The notes: a model not told the origin generated them from the letters alone. 64,000 nt of DNA from an uncultured Aquimarina sp. (GCF_947500065.1 NZ_CANMQT010000001.1:496001-560000); one strand, 5' to 3'; positions 51,734-61,523 are shown, numbered from the stretch's first letter. Program-made: numbers and translations.

Positions 51734-52317
51734 AACAAGTTCTTTATTTGATTATACTTAGGAGAGCTTTGAACCATTTTTGTTAACTGGCCAATACATA
51801 ATGATTTCTTCTTGCGGACATATCCATAGGACTGATCTAATTTTAATGCTACTTCCTCCATAGATTTTATAGTAAAAGTAGCTTTCAGTAACTCTTTACA
51901 AGCCTTTCCTAACTGATCAAAGACTTCCGCAAAAAGCTCATTTCTAGCTTCAAAAACCAAAGTTTCATCTGCATATTGAACACTCTCATCATTAATAGAT
52001 ACAACCTCTTCATTAATTGTTACCTCTTTAGTAGTATTCTTTTTTAACTCATTAAGCCATTTTCGTTTACACAGTAAAAAAAAATAAGCATCAAATGGAC
52101 AAGTAAGTACTAGCTTTTTTTCTGTTGCTTGTTTATATATTACAATCAAGGTTTCTTGAATTATATCCTGAGCCTTAGATTCATCTCCACTATTCTTCTT
52201 TATATATCCAACAACTTTAGGAGCGAATTTTTCATAAATCTCCTTAATAACTATCGTATCATTCTTTAAGAGTGCTTCAATATATTTCTGATCAGCATGC
52301 GTTTTGTTATTTCCCAT
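51730..52317 (-). CDS. ECF-like sigma-70 family factor
   Basis: A 195-residue sigma factor. Region 2 (KVVGYIKKNSGDESKAQDII, then QETLIVIYKQ) and region 4 (CKELLKATFTIKSMEEVALK, then LDQSYGYVRKKKSLCIGQL) are both visible. The HTH includes YGYVRKKKSLC. It is divergent from the lipoprotein gene at 52449 and overlaps the TPR partner gene. It probably reads the AAGGGTAA-N18-GATA promoters found nearby. Confidence 0.88.
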   Translation of the reverse strand: MGNNKTHADQKYIEALLKNDTIVIKEIYEKFAPKVVGYIKKNSGDESKAQDIIQETLIVIYKQATEKKLVLTCPFDAYFFLLCKRKWLNELKKNTTKEVTINEEVVSINDESVQYADETLVFEARNELFAEVFDQLGKACKELLKATFTIKSMEEVALKLDQSYGYVRKKKSLCIGQLTKMVQSSPKYNQIKNLL

Positions 52318-52360
52318 AAATGATTAGTCTGGACAACTAAATTAAAAAAGTTTTAAGAAA

Positions 52361-52390
52361 AAGGGTAACAAAAAATCAGTGTTGTTGATA
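52361..52390 (+). promoter_or_regulatory. Candidate ECF-type promoter, copy 2 of 3
   Basis: AAGGGTAA at 52361-52368 and GATA at 52387-52390, N18 between, lie 59 bases before the first lipoprotein gene. A TAAAC follows nine bases after GATA, as in copy 3. Confidence 0.55.
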
Positions 52391-52448
52391 TGAAGATGTA
52401 AACAACAAAATTTAAAAAGCTTTTAAGAGGCAATTAAAATTGAAAAAT

Positions 52449-53489
52449 ATGAAAACAAATAGTACAACAATTACATTACTGAACAATAGTAAGAATGTAA
52501 AACAAACCATGATCAACTTTTTACTTTTAAGTTTCACTATTCTTTTTTTAGGAAGCTGTAGCAAGAATGATGACAATGACATTATTGTCGAACAATTTTT
52601 TGATGGATTAGAATTAGAAACTGAGATTATCGAAAATCGCGAAGAAGCTTTACAAACAACCATTCTAAATGCCGGCGGTTCTGGCGAGGTATATGGAGCA
52701 GAAGGTACTATACTATATTTCCCTGCCAACAGTTTTGAAGATCAAAACGGTGATCCTGTTACAGGTGCTGTTACTATAGAATTAATTGAAATCTATGATA
52801 AAGCAAAGATGTTACTAACCAGAATGCCTACAAACGGAAAACGTCCTAATGGAGATGTAGAAACACTTGTATCTGGTGGTGAATTTTACATAAATGCCAA
52901 ACAAAACGGAGAACAATTACAACTTGTAAATGACTTTATGCTTTTCGCTCCAGCGGATGAGTTTGATGAAGATATGAGATTATTTAATGGTCAGGATAAT
53001 GATTGTAATGATGAAACATTAGCATGTGATATTGTATGGGAAGAAGATGAACAAGGAGGTTTAGAGCCTATGCAAAGAGAAGGTCCTAACGGTGAAGGTG
53101 TAAGTGGTTACGGAGGTTTTCTTGGAAACTTTGGATGGACAAATATTGATCGTTGGTATAACGATCCTAGACCCAAAACTTTATTACAAGTAGATGTGCC
53201 AGAAGGTTTTAATAACACGAACAGTAATGTATATGTATCTTATGATGGAGAACCTACCGCATTAGCTTCTTTAGACATCTACAATTCTGAAACTGGTCTT
53301 TTCTCAGAACATTACGGATTAATCCCAATAGGATTAGAAGTACATATCATTTTCTTATCGGTACAAGATGATCAATATATATATGCAATACAACAAGTTA
53401 CTATAGAGGAAAATCATCTAGAGGTAATTGGAACTACAACTACTGGGACGGAAGCAGGATTAGTAGCATTAATAAACGCTCTTCCGTAA
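52449..53489 (+). CDS. Lipoprotein, first gene of the sigma-linked cluster
   Basis: A 346-residue lipoprotein. The leader LLSFTILFLGSC gives a lipobox cysteine near residue 38, behind an unusually long hydrophilic N-terminus; an alternative ATG at 52509 (MINFLLLSF) would give a shorter leader. The mature part has a beta-sandwich-like segment GTILYFPANSFEDQNGDPVT and AVTIELIEIYDKAKMLLTRM, a type I remember from other Flavobacteriaceae lipoproteins with unknown role. It is divergent from the sigma factor gene, and a strong terminator follows at 53547. Confidence 0.8.
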   Translation: MKTNSTTITLLNNSKNVKQTMINFLLLSFTILFLGSCSKNDDNDIIVEQFFDGLELETEIIENREEALQTTILNAGGSGEVYGAEGTILYFPANSFEDQNGDPVTGAVTIELIEIYDKAKMLLTRMPTNGKRPNGDVETLVSGGEFYINAKQNGEQLQLVNDFMLFAPADEFDEDMRLFNGQDNDCNDETLACDIVWEEDEQGGLEPMQREGPNGEGVSGYGGFLGNFGWTNIDRWYNDPRPKTLLQVDVPEGFNNTNSNVYVSYDGEPTALASLDIYNSETGLFSEHYGLIPIGLEVHIIFLSVQDDQYIYAIQQVTIEENHLEVIGTTTTGTEAGLVALINALP

Positions 53490-53546
53490 ATAAACTTCAC
53501 ACTGGAATATGCGTATTAGGTAATGGGGGTTACAGCAAATTTCAGC

Positions 53547-53579
53547 AAAAATTCCGGAAGATTATCTTCCGGAATTTTT
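53547..53579 (+). terminator. Rho-independent terminator of the first lipoprotein gene
   Basis: A 15-bp stem (53547-53561 with 53565-53579) with a TTA loop and T-rich end, about 60 bases past the stop codon. Confidence 0.88.
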
Positions 53580-53617
53580 ATTTATAGGAGTATTAACTAA
53601 AATAAAAACGCCTAGAC

Positions 53618-53647
53618 AAGGGTAACAAAAAAACAACACTATTGATA
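53618..53647 (+). promoter_or_regulatory. Candidate ECF-type promoter, copy 3 of 3
   Basis: AAGGGTAA at 53618-53625 and GATA at 53644-53647, N18 between, lie 29 bases before the second lipoprotein gene. The first 15 bases, the TTGATAT segment and the TAAAC after it align with copy 2 without a gap. Confidence 0.55.
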
Positions 53648-53675
53648 TAATAGTATAAACACTTAAAAAAATATC

Positions 53676-54317
53676 ATGGAAACAAAAGACACTTCAGTAT
53701 ACGTTACTAAGAACAGAGGCTTTGTAAGAAACATAATAACCACTTTAAAATTACTTTTCTTTTTACTATTAACTGTTTCCTGCGACACAGATAATGATCC
53801 CACAAATAATGTATGTGAGGACTATTATGTAAACAACTTTATAACCACTGCTTTTTCTAACGCTAATAATTACGATGATCTACCAGAATTTATGGATTTA
53901 GAAACTCATGAATATGTAATAAAAATAAATTCCAATGGCGAAATTTGTACAGTAGGGTATCAAAACCCAAGCACCTATGCCGGAGCGTATACTATAGAGA
54001 TCATAAACACAACAAGTCTTAATAGTTATTCAGGAACTCATACTTTCTCTCAAGGACAATTATTGGATTATCAATCCATTACTCCTGTTGCGGTATCCTC
54101 TGGTGATATAATTACGGTAAAAAGAACAATTATGCCAGGATATCCTAACCTAGACGCTACTCTAGGACGTGTATTAAGGCCATCGAATTTTTCTGCTGTT
54201 CCATTTCCTATTACTCAAGGTACTGTAGAATTCTTGTCTTCTAACTTCTATGGAGCAGGTGGACCCGTAAATAATATTGCGATGCCATATATTGGACTAG
54301 GCTTTAAGGCTGACTAA
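53676..54317 (+). CDS. Lipoprotein, second gene of the sigma-linked cluster
   Basis: A 213-residue exported protein. After a long N-region, the hydrophobic segment LKLLFFLLLTVSC gives a lipobox cysteine near residue 36. The mature part is beta-rich (YAGAYTIEIINTTSLNSYSG, then HTFSQGQLLDYQSIT) with no named family. It is preceded by the third copy of the candidate sigma promoter and followed by a terminator, so it is a single-gene unit. Confidence 0.75.
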   Translation: METKDTSVYVTKNRGFVRNIITTLKLLFFLLLTVSCDTDNDPTNNVCEDYYVNNFITTAFSNANNYDDLPEFMDLETHEYVIKINSNGEICTVGYQNPSTYAGAYTIEIINTTSLNSYSGTHTFSQGQLLDYQSITPVAVSSGDIITVKRTIMPGYPNLDATLGRVLRPSNFSAVPFPITQGTVEFLSSNFYGAGGPVNNIAMPYIGLGFKAD

Positions 54318-54340
54318 AACATTTACCTACTTACAATAAT

Positions 54341-54371
54341 AAATTCTGGGAGAGAATGCCTTCCAGAATTT
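54341..54371 (+). terminator. Terminator-like hairpin after the second lipoprotein gene
   Basis: A 9-bp stem AAATTCTGG/CCAGAATTT with a 13-base loop, followed by TAATT. Its position, 24 bases past the stop codon, fits a terminator. Confidence 0.65.
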
Positions 54372-54441
54372 TAATTCGCTAAAGATAGGAATGTAGCTGG
54401 TTTAACTTTTTGTTTATCTTTATTAACACTAACAACAAATC

Positions 54442-56424
54442 ATGAACAGATTTTCGGCTTTATCAATCATTATATTATTTCCTTTTTTCTGTATTGGGCA
54501 AATATTAATCAATGACACGATCCCAAGAACAGCACCTATATCATATGAAATACTAGATGACAAGATAATTTATGGGGCAGAAATGCCTCCTCTTAATCAA
54601 ATTGCTGGGGCTCCTAAAGCTTTCTACACTTATTATTGGGAATTTGGAGATGGGAATTACAGTTTTAAAGAAAAACCAATACACGCTTATAAAAACAATG
54701 GCACATACGACACTAAGTTATGGGCTACGAACAATTATGACAACGGAAAACCTCCGGCTAGTAGACCAAAATCTGTAACCATAAACAATGCTAATGACGA
54801 AGCTTCTATCGAAAACAACTCCCCATTTATTGAAGATGAAAATTTATTATTAAAAAGAAATCGTGAACCCATTCCTGATCAAGAAATGGTATTCATTACC
54901 AGTTACAAGAATTCTAATAATTATGTTTCAAGCGGGAAATTATACTTATTCTACAATGATCGACAGTTTAAAAATGATAATTTCGTTATTGAAGATACCC
55001 GATTACACTATGGCGAAAGGATTGCTCCTCTCGATCTCATTTCTTCTATACTTCCCGAAAATGATGATCACACATTATTAGCTTCCAATAACACCGCTTT
55101 TTTGTACAACAAAACACTTTTCGTACAAGACACAACCAAACGAAAAAACTTTCCACTTACGTTGGAAGAATCAAAAGCCTTATATCGAAATTATCAGATC
55201 ATAGAATTTGACAATATGCAACCTGGAGAGGAGCGAAATATATTCAGAACACTAAAAACCACTCCAGAAATGATTAAAGACACAAGTGCAATTGTAACAT
55301 TACGAAGTGTCTATGTCCCTGATAGCAACTTTGATGATCACACTGTAAAAGACACTGAAATGGAAATCGTAACCTCTCACGATCCTAATAAAATGTCTTC
55401 TAATGGTTTTTTAATGAATTACAGATTTGCTAGATTAAAAAGATTAAAATTCAAAGTACGGTTTCAGAATAATGGAGAAGGTCCCGCTAACACTATTAAA
55501 TTAGAGGTAGACACTCCAGAAATGTTTGACAAATCCACATTAAAAATTGACGGTATGTCGCCAGAATGCCCGATTTGTCCAAAAGAAAAAGAAGTAAATT
55601 ATAGTTGTCTGGATACTATTCTTCAAAAAGATAAAATCATCTTTCAATTCAATAGAATTTATCTTCCCGGAAGTGAACAGAAAAATGTAGAGGAGATTGA
55701 TTCTACTAAAGGTTTTGTGAAATATTCCATGAAATTTGGAAAAAAATTCCACAAGAAAAAAACCAGAAGTAAGACCGCTATATATTTTGATAAAAATGAA
55801 CCTATAATTACGAATTATGCAAGTACTCGGTTTCTCCCAGGGATTTCTATTGGAGTAAAAGCGGGATATATGATGACTCCTGATTTAGACAATCAACAAG
55901 AATATTTCGTAGGAGCCACATTATCACCATACAAATCATACAGAGGATATTATCAAGCAGAACTACTATTTTCTGCATCATCATTTGATGAATTAAGAAA
56001 TTTTGAAACTAGGTCTACACAAGCTAATGGAATAGAAAATCTTATAGAATTCTCTGAAGCAAACAAATACAATAGTATCTCAATGTATGCTGTACCAGCT
56101 TCTTATCGATATAACTTCACTAATTTTTTTGCTATGGGAGCCGGAGTTCAGTTAAAACTGGATCTTACAAGCACAAATGATCAAGAAACAACAGGTACAG
56201 GTTTTATTATTGAAGAACAAGGACAAATAATAACTCCTGATCGAGATTTAGATTCCTTTACCATTCAAAAATTAGATGACACTTTTACCAATTTCCAAAC
56301 AGGAGTTTTCGTCGGAATGAATCTTGGAGTTGTCCGAATCGGGCCAAGCCTTGGTGTCAGATATGTCTATAATTTTGACGCCCCAAATTCTCAAATTCAG
56401 TTCTATGGGATTTGGAAATTTTAG
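54442..56424 (+). CDS. PKD-domain protein with C-terminal outer-membrane barrel
   Basis: A 660-residue exported protein. A signal peptide (1-19, ending CIGQ) is followed by a PKD domain (about 30-95, WEFGDGNYSFKEKPIHAY), a beta-rich middle region of unknown type, and a C-terminal barrel (about 465-660, GISIGVKAGYMMTPDLDN, then GVFVGMNLGVVRIGPSLG, ending in FYGIWKF). The last residue F fits an outer-membrane barrel signal. Its end overlaps the start of the CHAT gene by 20 bases, so the two are coupled. Confidence 0.82.
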   Translation: MNRFSALSIIILFPFFCIGQILINDTIPRTAPISYEILDDKIIYGAEMPPLNQIAGAPKAFYTYYWEFGDGNYSFKEKPIHAYKNNGTYDTKLWATNNYDNGKPPASRPKSVTINNANDEASIENNSPFIEDENLLLKRNREPIPDQEMVFITSYKNSNNYVSSGKLYLFYNDRQFKNDNFVIEDTRLHYGERIAPLDLISSILPENDDHTLLASNNTAFLYNKTLFVQDTTKRKNFPLTLEESKALYRNYQIIEFDNMQPGEERNIFRTLKTTPEMIKDTSAIVTLRSVYVPDSNFDDHTVKDTEMEIVTSHDPNKMSSNGFLMNYRFARLKRLKFKVRFQNNGEGPANTIKLEVDTPEMFDKSTLKIDGMSPECPICPKEKEVNYSCLDTILQKDKIIFQFNRIYLPGSEQKNVEEIDSTKGFVKYSMKFGKKFHKKKTRSKTAIYFDKNEPIITNYASTRFLPGISIGVKAGYMMTPDLDNQQEYFVGATLSPYKSYRGYYQAELLFSASSFDELRNFETRSTQANGIENLIEFSEANKYNSISMYAVPASYRYNFTNFFAMGAGVQLKLDLTSTNDQETTGTGFIIEEQGQIITPDRDLDSFTIQKLDDTFTNFQTGVFVGMNLGVVRIGPSLGVRYVYNFDAPNSQIQFYGIWKF

Positions 56425-59005
56425 ATACCTTTTCTTACTTCTCGTTTTTCTGAATACAGGAAATGAAATACTTTGTGCTCAACAAAAAACAAAGGTCTCC
56501 GATTTTCTATACAACCAATTAGACTATTTTCTAAAGGCACCATCGCATTCAAAATTACAACGACTAAGCAAAACCATCACTTCAAAAAAAAACCAACTTA
56601 TAACTAAAGAAGATAATTTAGCCTGGGTTATAGTTAATACTAATATAGGATATTATCATAGCCAATTTGCAAACTTACCTACAGCTATAATATATTACGA
56701 AAAAGCTTGGAAAACCTTTCAAGATAATAACCTCACGGATTATGACATTATTGAAAACTGTTTACAACCTCTAGGAAATCTATATCTCAAAATTGGTGAC
56801 TTACAAAAAGCAGAAAATACGATCACTAGCTATCTATATCTGGCAGAACAATCTCTAAATACTCCTAAAATAATCTCGGCAATCACCAACCTATCTATTG
56901 CTTATAACAATCAAAGCAATTATCTAAAAGCAATAAAAATACTTCAAAAAGGAGAAGAAATAACGCCTAAAAATGTAAATATCCTAACGAATTTAGCTAC
57001 CAACTACTTAGGTTCTGGAGTATTAGAAAAAGCTGAAAAATACGCCTTGAAAGTAATTTCAATAGATTCTACTCAGGTAAACGCTTATCAAATTTTAGCA
57101 GTAATTGCACTAGAAAACAAAAATCTAAAAACCGCTCAAAATTATAGTCTCAAAGCAAAAAATCAATTATTAAAAAAGCTAGATACCTCAGCCCGAGATC
57201 TTGCAAAATGGCAATTGGCATATATCGATATTCTACTTTCTAAATCCTCATATTCTGAAGCATTAAATAATGTAAAAGAAATTTATGTCGCTCTATTACC
57301 AGAATATTCTACAGAAACTGATATCCCTAAAAAAGAAACCCTCATCGCCGACAAAGTATTACTAAAGACACTAGATGTTCAGGCATATATCTATCAGCAA
57401 CTGGGCAATCCTTTTTTAGCTATTAAAGCCTACCAAACTGCTTTTATGGTAAACTCAAAATTAAACATAGCGTACCCATTACAGAATACAAAAATCATTC
57501 AGCATAGTCAAAACAGAAATCGCACTGAGACCTATATTGATCTTTTATTTACTTTATACGAAACAACTAAAGATACTAAATATGCTGCTCAAGCCTTTGA
57601 AGCAGCAGAAAATTCCAAAGCTCCTTTTGTCAATGAAGCACTGCTATCTAAGCAACTATTATCCCAATATAAAAATGATTCATTAGTTAAAAAAAATGCG
57701 CTACTTATTAACCAACTGACATCATACGAAACCTATATCCTGAAAGAAAGACAAAAAGAAGACAATGCTGATATCATACAAATTCAAAAATGGACCACAC
57801 TACACAATAATAAATCGATAGAACTAAAAGAGCTAACCAAAGTACTTCAAGAAAAATACCCTAACCTGCTTTCTACTCAAAAAACAATTTCGATTGACGA
57901 ACTTCAAAAAAAGATAGCACAAGATAATCTTACTTTAATAGAATACTTTTTTGGACAAAAAACCATCTATCAATTTAAAATTGAGGCTAACTCTATAGAG
58001 TTAAGAAAAATAAGCGATACGGAACATTTCAGAAATGCTGTTCAAAACTATATAAGTTATTTTGATAATGCTTCTATGATTATTAATAACATCAAAAAGT
58101 TCTCGGGAGACAGTTTTGATTTATACAATACTTTAAACATACCTAGTAGCAAAAACATTGTAGTCATTCCTGATGGACTTCTCAATTTCATCCCTTTTGA
58201 AACATTATTGACTAAAAAAAGTAACGCTTTAAGTTTTCAGAAGATGCCATTCTTACTACATTCTAGCCTAATAAATTATGAGATTTCTGCAAGCAAGTAT
58301 TTGAGATCAAGTGCTCGTCATAATGAGATAAGTATCCTAGGTGTATTCCCAGTGTTTGAGAACACTAACTTAGAACTTCCGTTCTCACAGGAAGAACAAC
58401 AGTATATACAACAAAAATTTGATGGAGTATTCTTAGAAAAAGAAGAAGCTACCTATACACATTTTCTTGAAGAAGCAGAAAAACATACGATCCTACACCT
58501 TTCTACACATGCAGAAGCAGGAAGTTTTTCCAGACCCGCTTCTATACAATTTAGAGATCAACATATTCTGGTAAATCAATTATACGGATTACAACTAGAA
58601 GCGGACTTAATTGTACTGAGTGCTTGCGAAACAGGAATAGGTGTTTTGACCAAAGGAGAAGGAGCGCTCAGTATTGGTAGAGGTTTTCAATACGCAGGAG
58701 TCCAAAATGTATTGTTTTCACTATGGAAAGTAAATGACAAAACCACCTCCATGTTAATGCAGAATTTTTATCAAAATCTACACCATTCTTACTCGTACGT
58801 ACACGGATTACATAATGCTAAATTAGAGTATCTTGCATCAAAGGATGTCTCTAACATTCAAAAATCGCCATACTACTGGGCTTCATTTGTATATTACGGA
58901 AACTACGACCCGATAAAAGAATCAAAATCTAATTGGGCACTCATAATCGGAGCTTTCTTATTAATTGTATTATTTTTGTTCGTGATTCGACAAAAAACAA
59001 AATGA
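56405..59005 (+). CDS. TPR-CHAT caspase-like protease with C-terminal membrane anchor
   Basis: An 866-residue protein. A signal peptide (about 1-25) is followed by at least eight TPR repeats (about 45-400), a coiled region (about 410-500) and a CHAT peptidase domain (about 520-840) with the catalytic pair H702 in LHLSTHAEAG and C741 in LSACETGIG. A membrane helix closes the protein (about 840-860). The ATG at 56405 gives a proper signal peptide; an upstream frame would start inside the PKD gene. CHAT proteases are caspase/separase-clan enzymes that cut protein substrates on signal. Its stop overlaps the next start (ATGA). Confidence 0.9.
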   Translation: MGFGNFRYLFLLLVFLNTGNEILCAQQKTKVSDFLYNQLDYFLKAPSHSKLQRLSKTITSKKNQLITKEDNLAWVIVNTNIGYYHSQFANLPTAIIYYEKAWKTFQDNNLTDYDIIENCLQPLGNLYLKIGDLQKAENTITSYLYLAEQSLNTPKIISAITNLSIAYNNQSNYLKAIKILQKGEEITPKNVNILTNLATNYLGSGVLEKAEKYALKVISIDSTQVNAYQILAVIALENKNLKTAQNYSLKAKNQLLKKLDTSARDLAKWQLAYIDILLSKSSYSEALNNVKEIYVALLPEYSTETDIPKKETLIADKVLLKTLDVQAYIYQQLGNPFLAIKAYQTAFMVNSKLNIAYPLQNTKIIQHSQNRNRTETYIDLLFTLYETTKDTKYAAQAFEAAENSKAPFVNEALLSKQLLSQYKNDSLVKKNALLINQLTSYETYILKERQKEDNADIIQIQKWTTLHNNKSIELKELTKVLQEKYPNLLSTQKTISIDELQKKIAQDNLTLIEYFFGQKTIYQFKIEANSIELRKISDTEHFRNAVQNYISYFDNASMIINNIKKFSGDSFDLYNTLNIPSSKNIVVIPDGLLNFIPFETLLTKKSNALSFQKMPFLLHSSLINYEISASKYLRSSARHNEISILGVFPVFENTNLELPFSQEEQQYIQQKFDGVFLEKEEATYTHFLEEAEKHTILHLSTHAEAGSFSRPASIQFRDQHILVNQLYGLQLEADLIVLSACETGIGVLTKGEGALSIGRGFQYAGVQNVLFSLWKVNDKTTSMLMQNFYQNLHHSYSYVHGLHNAKLEYLASKDVSNIQKSPYYWASFVYYGNYDPIKESKSNWALIIGAFLLIVLFLFVIRQKTK

Positions 59006-59439
59006 CAACACTTCGCCAGTTCCTTATCAATAAAGAATATCATCGTATTAAACTCATTTATACCAAAACCAATCATTTTGAGGTAAAAGCTATTCTTAAT
59101 GGCATAGAAGGAAATTTTATTGTCGATACAGGGGCTTCTAACTCCTGTGTTGGTTTTGATGCGGTAGAAAAATTCGATCTATTTGCACAAGATAGCGATG
59201 TAAAAGCTGCAGGTGCTGGAGCTACTGATATGCTAACGCAGCTTTCCAAAAAAAACTCACTACAACTTGGTAAATGGTCAAAAAAAAACATCTCACTTAT
59301 TTTATTTGATCTTACCCATGTCAATACAGCACTTATAGCTCATCATTCCGAACCTGTGGATGGGATTATTGGTGCAGATGTCTTAAAAAGAGGGAAAGCA
59401 GTTATTGATTATGAGCGAAAGTGTTTGTACCTTAAATAA
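59002..59439 (+). CDS. Retropepsin-like aspartic protease
   Basis: A 145-residue single-domain aspartic peptidase of the retropepsin-like clan. The catalytic motif is D42-T-G-A-S in FIVDTGASNSCVGFDAVEKF, and the closing hydrophobic IIGADVLKRGKAVIDY is the usual second psi-loop strand. The family works as a dimer. No signal peptide is present. The ATG at 59002 overlaps the CHAT stop by four bases, so the two proteases are translationally coupled and may act in one cascade; this is inference. Confidence 0.88.
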   Translation: MTTLRQFLINKEYHRIKLIYTKTNHFEVKAILNGIEGNFIVDTGASNSCVGFDAVEKFDLFAQDSDVKAAGAGATDMLTQLSKKNSLQLGKWSKKNISLILFDLTHVNTALIAHHSEPVDGIIGADVLKRGKAVIDYERKCLYLK

Positions 59440-59779
59440 TCTGACTTCGAGGTAAGAAAATTTATGCCACTCAGAGTGATTTTCAGTAGAAAATTATATC
59501 AACCTTACGTTAAATAAATAATTCTTGAATTAATATTTTCTTATTACCATTAGTATTCCTTCCAAAAGTTCCAACCTTAACAATACAGTATTCTGACATA
59601 GAATAGATCGGGGAATTTACACTGAAAATCAATGCTTTACATTACGTTTTTACAATAAAAAAACGATTAACAAACCATAAATGTTAAAAAAATTATGTAA
59701 TTTTAAGGAAACATTAAGATTTTAATACCAGCTCTTAGAAACCAAATCAGCCTATTGTAGAACTTTACATACCCTTTTT
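59440..59779 (+). other. 340-base intergenic region
   Basis: AT-rich, no reading frame or repeat of note. It should hold the promoter of the exported protein at 59780; no TAnnTTTG box was found. Confidence 0.55.
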
Positions 59780-60364
59780 ATGAATCGAAGAAATTTTCTA
59801 GTGTCAGGAACACTAACTGCTGGCGCATTATCATTAACGCCTACTTCAGTTTTTGCTAACAACAATACTATTTCCGTTTCCTCCTTAGGAAAAGGATTTA
59901 GCAAAATATCTGATCAAATTAAACATCTATCGATATCCTTTTTACCAGATAATGTAATTAAAGCTCATCAAGTTTTATTACAAAAATTAGATGAAAAAGG
60001 GTACAGCTATGACAATTCTGAAGTTGTTAAATTAAGTGATCACTGCTATGCCATTCCATTAAGTAAAAATCCATTAATTGGATTCAATTCTAAAGAACTT
60101 GCTCTGCTAATAAAGCATAACGGAAACTACAAACATCATATTTTAAACGAACCCACGGCTATGGCGTTTAATTCTTTGATTGAGAACTTTAGTAAAAGTT
60201 CTGAGGCTCACGAATTAAATTTGGATACTCTTAATTTTATTTCGCCAAATGAAGTGATCAAAGAATCTTCTGGAAAAGAAAGTACGTTTTCATACAAAAA
60301 TGAAAGTGGAAACATAATAACGCTAAAAGGTTCCTCTAAAAGACAGGTAGCAGTAATCAGCTAA
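59780..60364 (+). CDS. Exported protein with Tat-like signal peptide
   Basis: A 194-residue protein opening with NRRNFLVSGTLTAGALSLTP, a twin-arginine-type signal, followed by an alpha/beta domain with no recognised motif (LSISFLPDNVIKAHQVLLQK, then HCYAIPLSKNPLIGFNS). The Tat signal suggests that the protein folds in the cytoplasm, perhaps with a cofactor. It precedes the formyltransferase gene by 150 bases, so co-transcription is uncertain. Confidence 0.7.
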   Translation: MNRRNFLVSGTLTAGALSLTPTSVFANNNTISVSSLGKGFSKISDQIKHLSISFLPDNVIKAHQVLLQKLDEKGYSYDNSEVVKLSDHCYAIPLSKNPLIGFNSKELALLIKHNGNYKHHILNEPTAMAFNSLIENFSKSSEAHELNLDTLNFISPNEVIKESSGKESTFSYKNESGNIITLKGSSKRQVAVIS

Positions 60365-60514
60365 CTCTTTCATTAAAATTCAGGTAGTTATACGTATTGA
60401 TTTATTTCAGCACTCTGTTTAGTTTTGGTAAATAGGGATATTGGAAAAATTATTCTATATAGTTTAATCAAAGAAACTAGACGACATTCTAGTTTATTAT
60501 AAACCCATGAATTC

Positions 60515-61474
60515 ATGAAAATAATACTTATCGGAAGCTTTCCTGTTTGTCTTTCTGTCTATAATTATCTGTCGAAAGATAACTGCCTAGACGCTGTATG
60601 TTTTCAGGAATTAGAGATTCCTAATCCCAAAAAGAATTTCTGGTATACTTCTATCCAAAAAGAAGGCTTTGACACCTTTCTTATAAACAAACAGAATATC
60701 AGTACAGACTTCAAAACATGGTTAGAAGACAAAGCTCCAGATTTAGTTTTAGTCTGTGGTTTCTCTATTAAGATTCCAAAAGAGTTATTGGCAGTACCTA
60801 AATATGGTTTTCTAAATATCCATTTTGGAAAACTACCTGAAAACAGAGGCCCAGATCCATTATTCTGGTCTATAAAAGAAGGAAAAAAGCAAACTGCTAT
60901 TACTATTCATCAAATGGAAGAAGAATGGGATACAGGGAAAATTCTAATAGAACACCCTATTTCTATTATTCCGGGAGAAACTCATGGCATGGCTAATTCT
61001 AAGATGAGTTATATGCTAGGCGAGTTAACTCATAAAGCATTAGAATTAATAGTAGATTCTAAAAACCTAAAGCAACAATCGGATAAAAACATCAAGTACC
61101 TTCATAAACCTACCGAAAAAGATACCACCATATACTGGGAAACTCAAACCGCTGATGTAATAGAACAATTGGTTAATGCATGCAACCCAAAATATGGTGG
61201 AGCAACAACCTACTACCAAGGGTCTCCTATTAGGATTATAGAAGTAGCACCTGTAGACAGTCCACCTTTATTAGGGAAAACTGCTGGTGAGATCATACAT
61301 GCACATCCACAAGAAGGATTATATGTGAACTGTAAATATGGAAAAATATTAAAAATAAACACCATTAGTTCCGATGCGGGTATATTATCAGGAACAAAAT
61401 ATGTGCATCTAGGCGTAAGACAAGGGCATTGTTTTACCACAGGTTTGCAAAGAAAACAACAAACGGTCGTATAA
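60515..61474 (+). CDS. Formyltransferase-family protein
   Basis: A 319-residue protein with the N-terminal formyltransferase fold of the methionyl-tRNA formyltransferase and ArnA type. The catalytic region FLNIHFGKLPENRGPDPLFW carries N, H and the RG pair, and DTG appears in EEEWDTGKILIE. A C-terminal OB-like part follows. It is not the housekeeping fmt by sequence style and lies beside tail-collar protein genes, so its acceptor may be an amino sugar or a peptide N-terminus. It ends 49 bases before the first tail-collar gene. Confidence 0.82.
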   Translation: MKIILIGSFPVCLSVYNYLSKDNCLDAVCFQELEIPNPKKNFWYTSIQKEGFDTFLINKQNISTDFKTWLEDKAPDLVLVCGFSIKIPKELLAVPKYGFLNIHFGKLPENRGPDPLFWSIKEGKKQTAITIHQMEEEWDTGKILIEHPISIIPGETHGMANSKMSYMLGELTHKALELIVDSKNLKQQSDKNIKYLHKPTEKDTTIYWETQTADVIEQLVNACNPKYGGATTYYQGSPIRIIEVAPVDSPPLLGKTAGEIIHAHPQEGLYVNCKYGKILKINTISSDAGILSGTKYVHLGVRQGHCFTTGLQRKQQTVV

Positions 61475-61523
61475 AAGACTGTGAATACTAAATAACTAAT
61501 TATTAATCTTAAATCAATTCAAT

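Noticed and set aside
56324..56404. Upstream start for the CHAT gene
   Set aside because: It would place 27 residues before the signal peptide and lie inside the upstream coding region.
58933..59001. Upstream start for the aspartic protease gene
   Set aside because: ATG at 59002 overlaps the CHAT stop as ATGA and gives a complete domain; the upstream extension is within the CHAT membrane helix in another frame.
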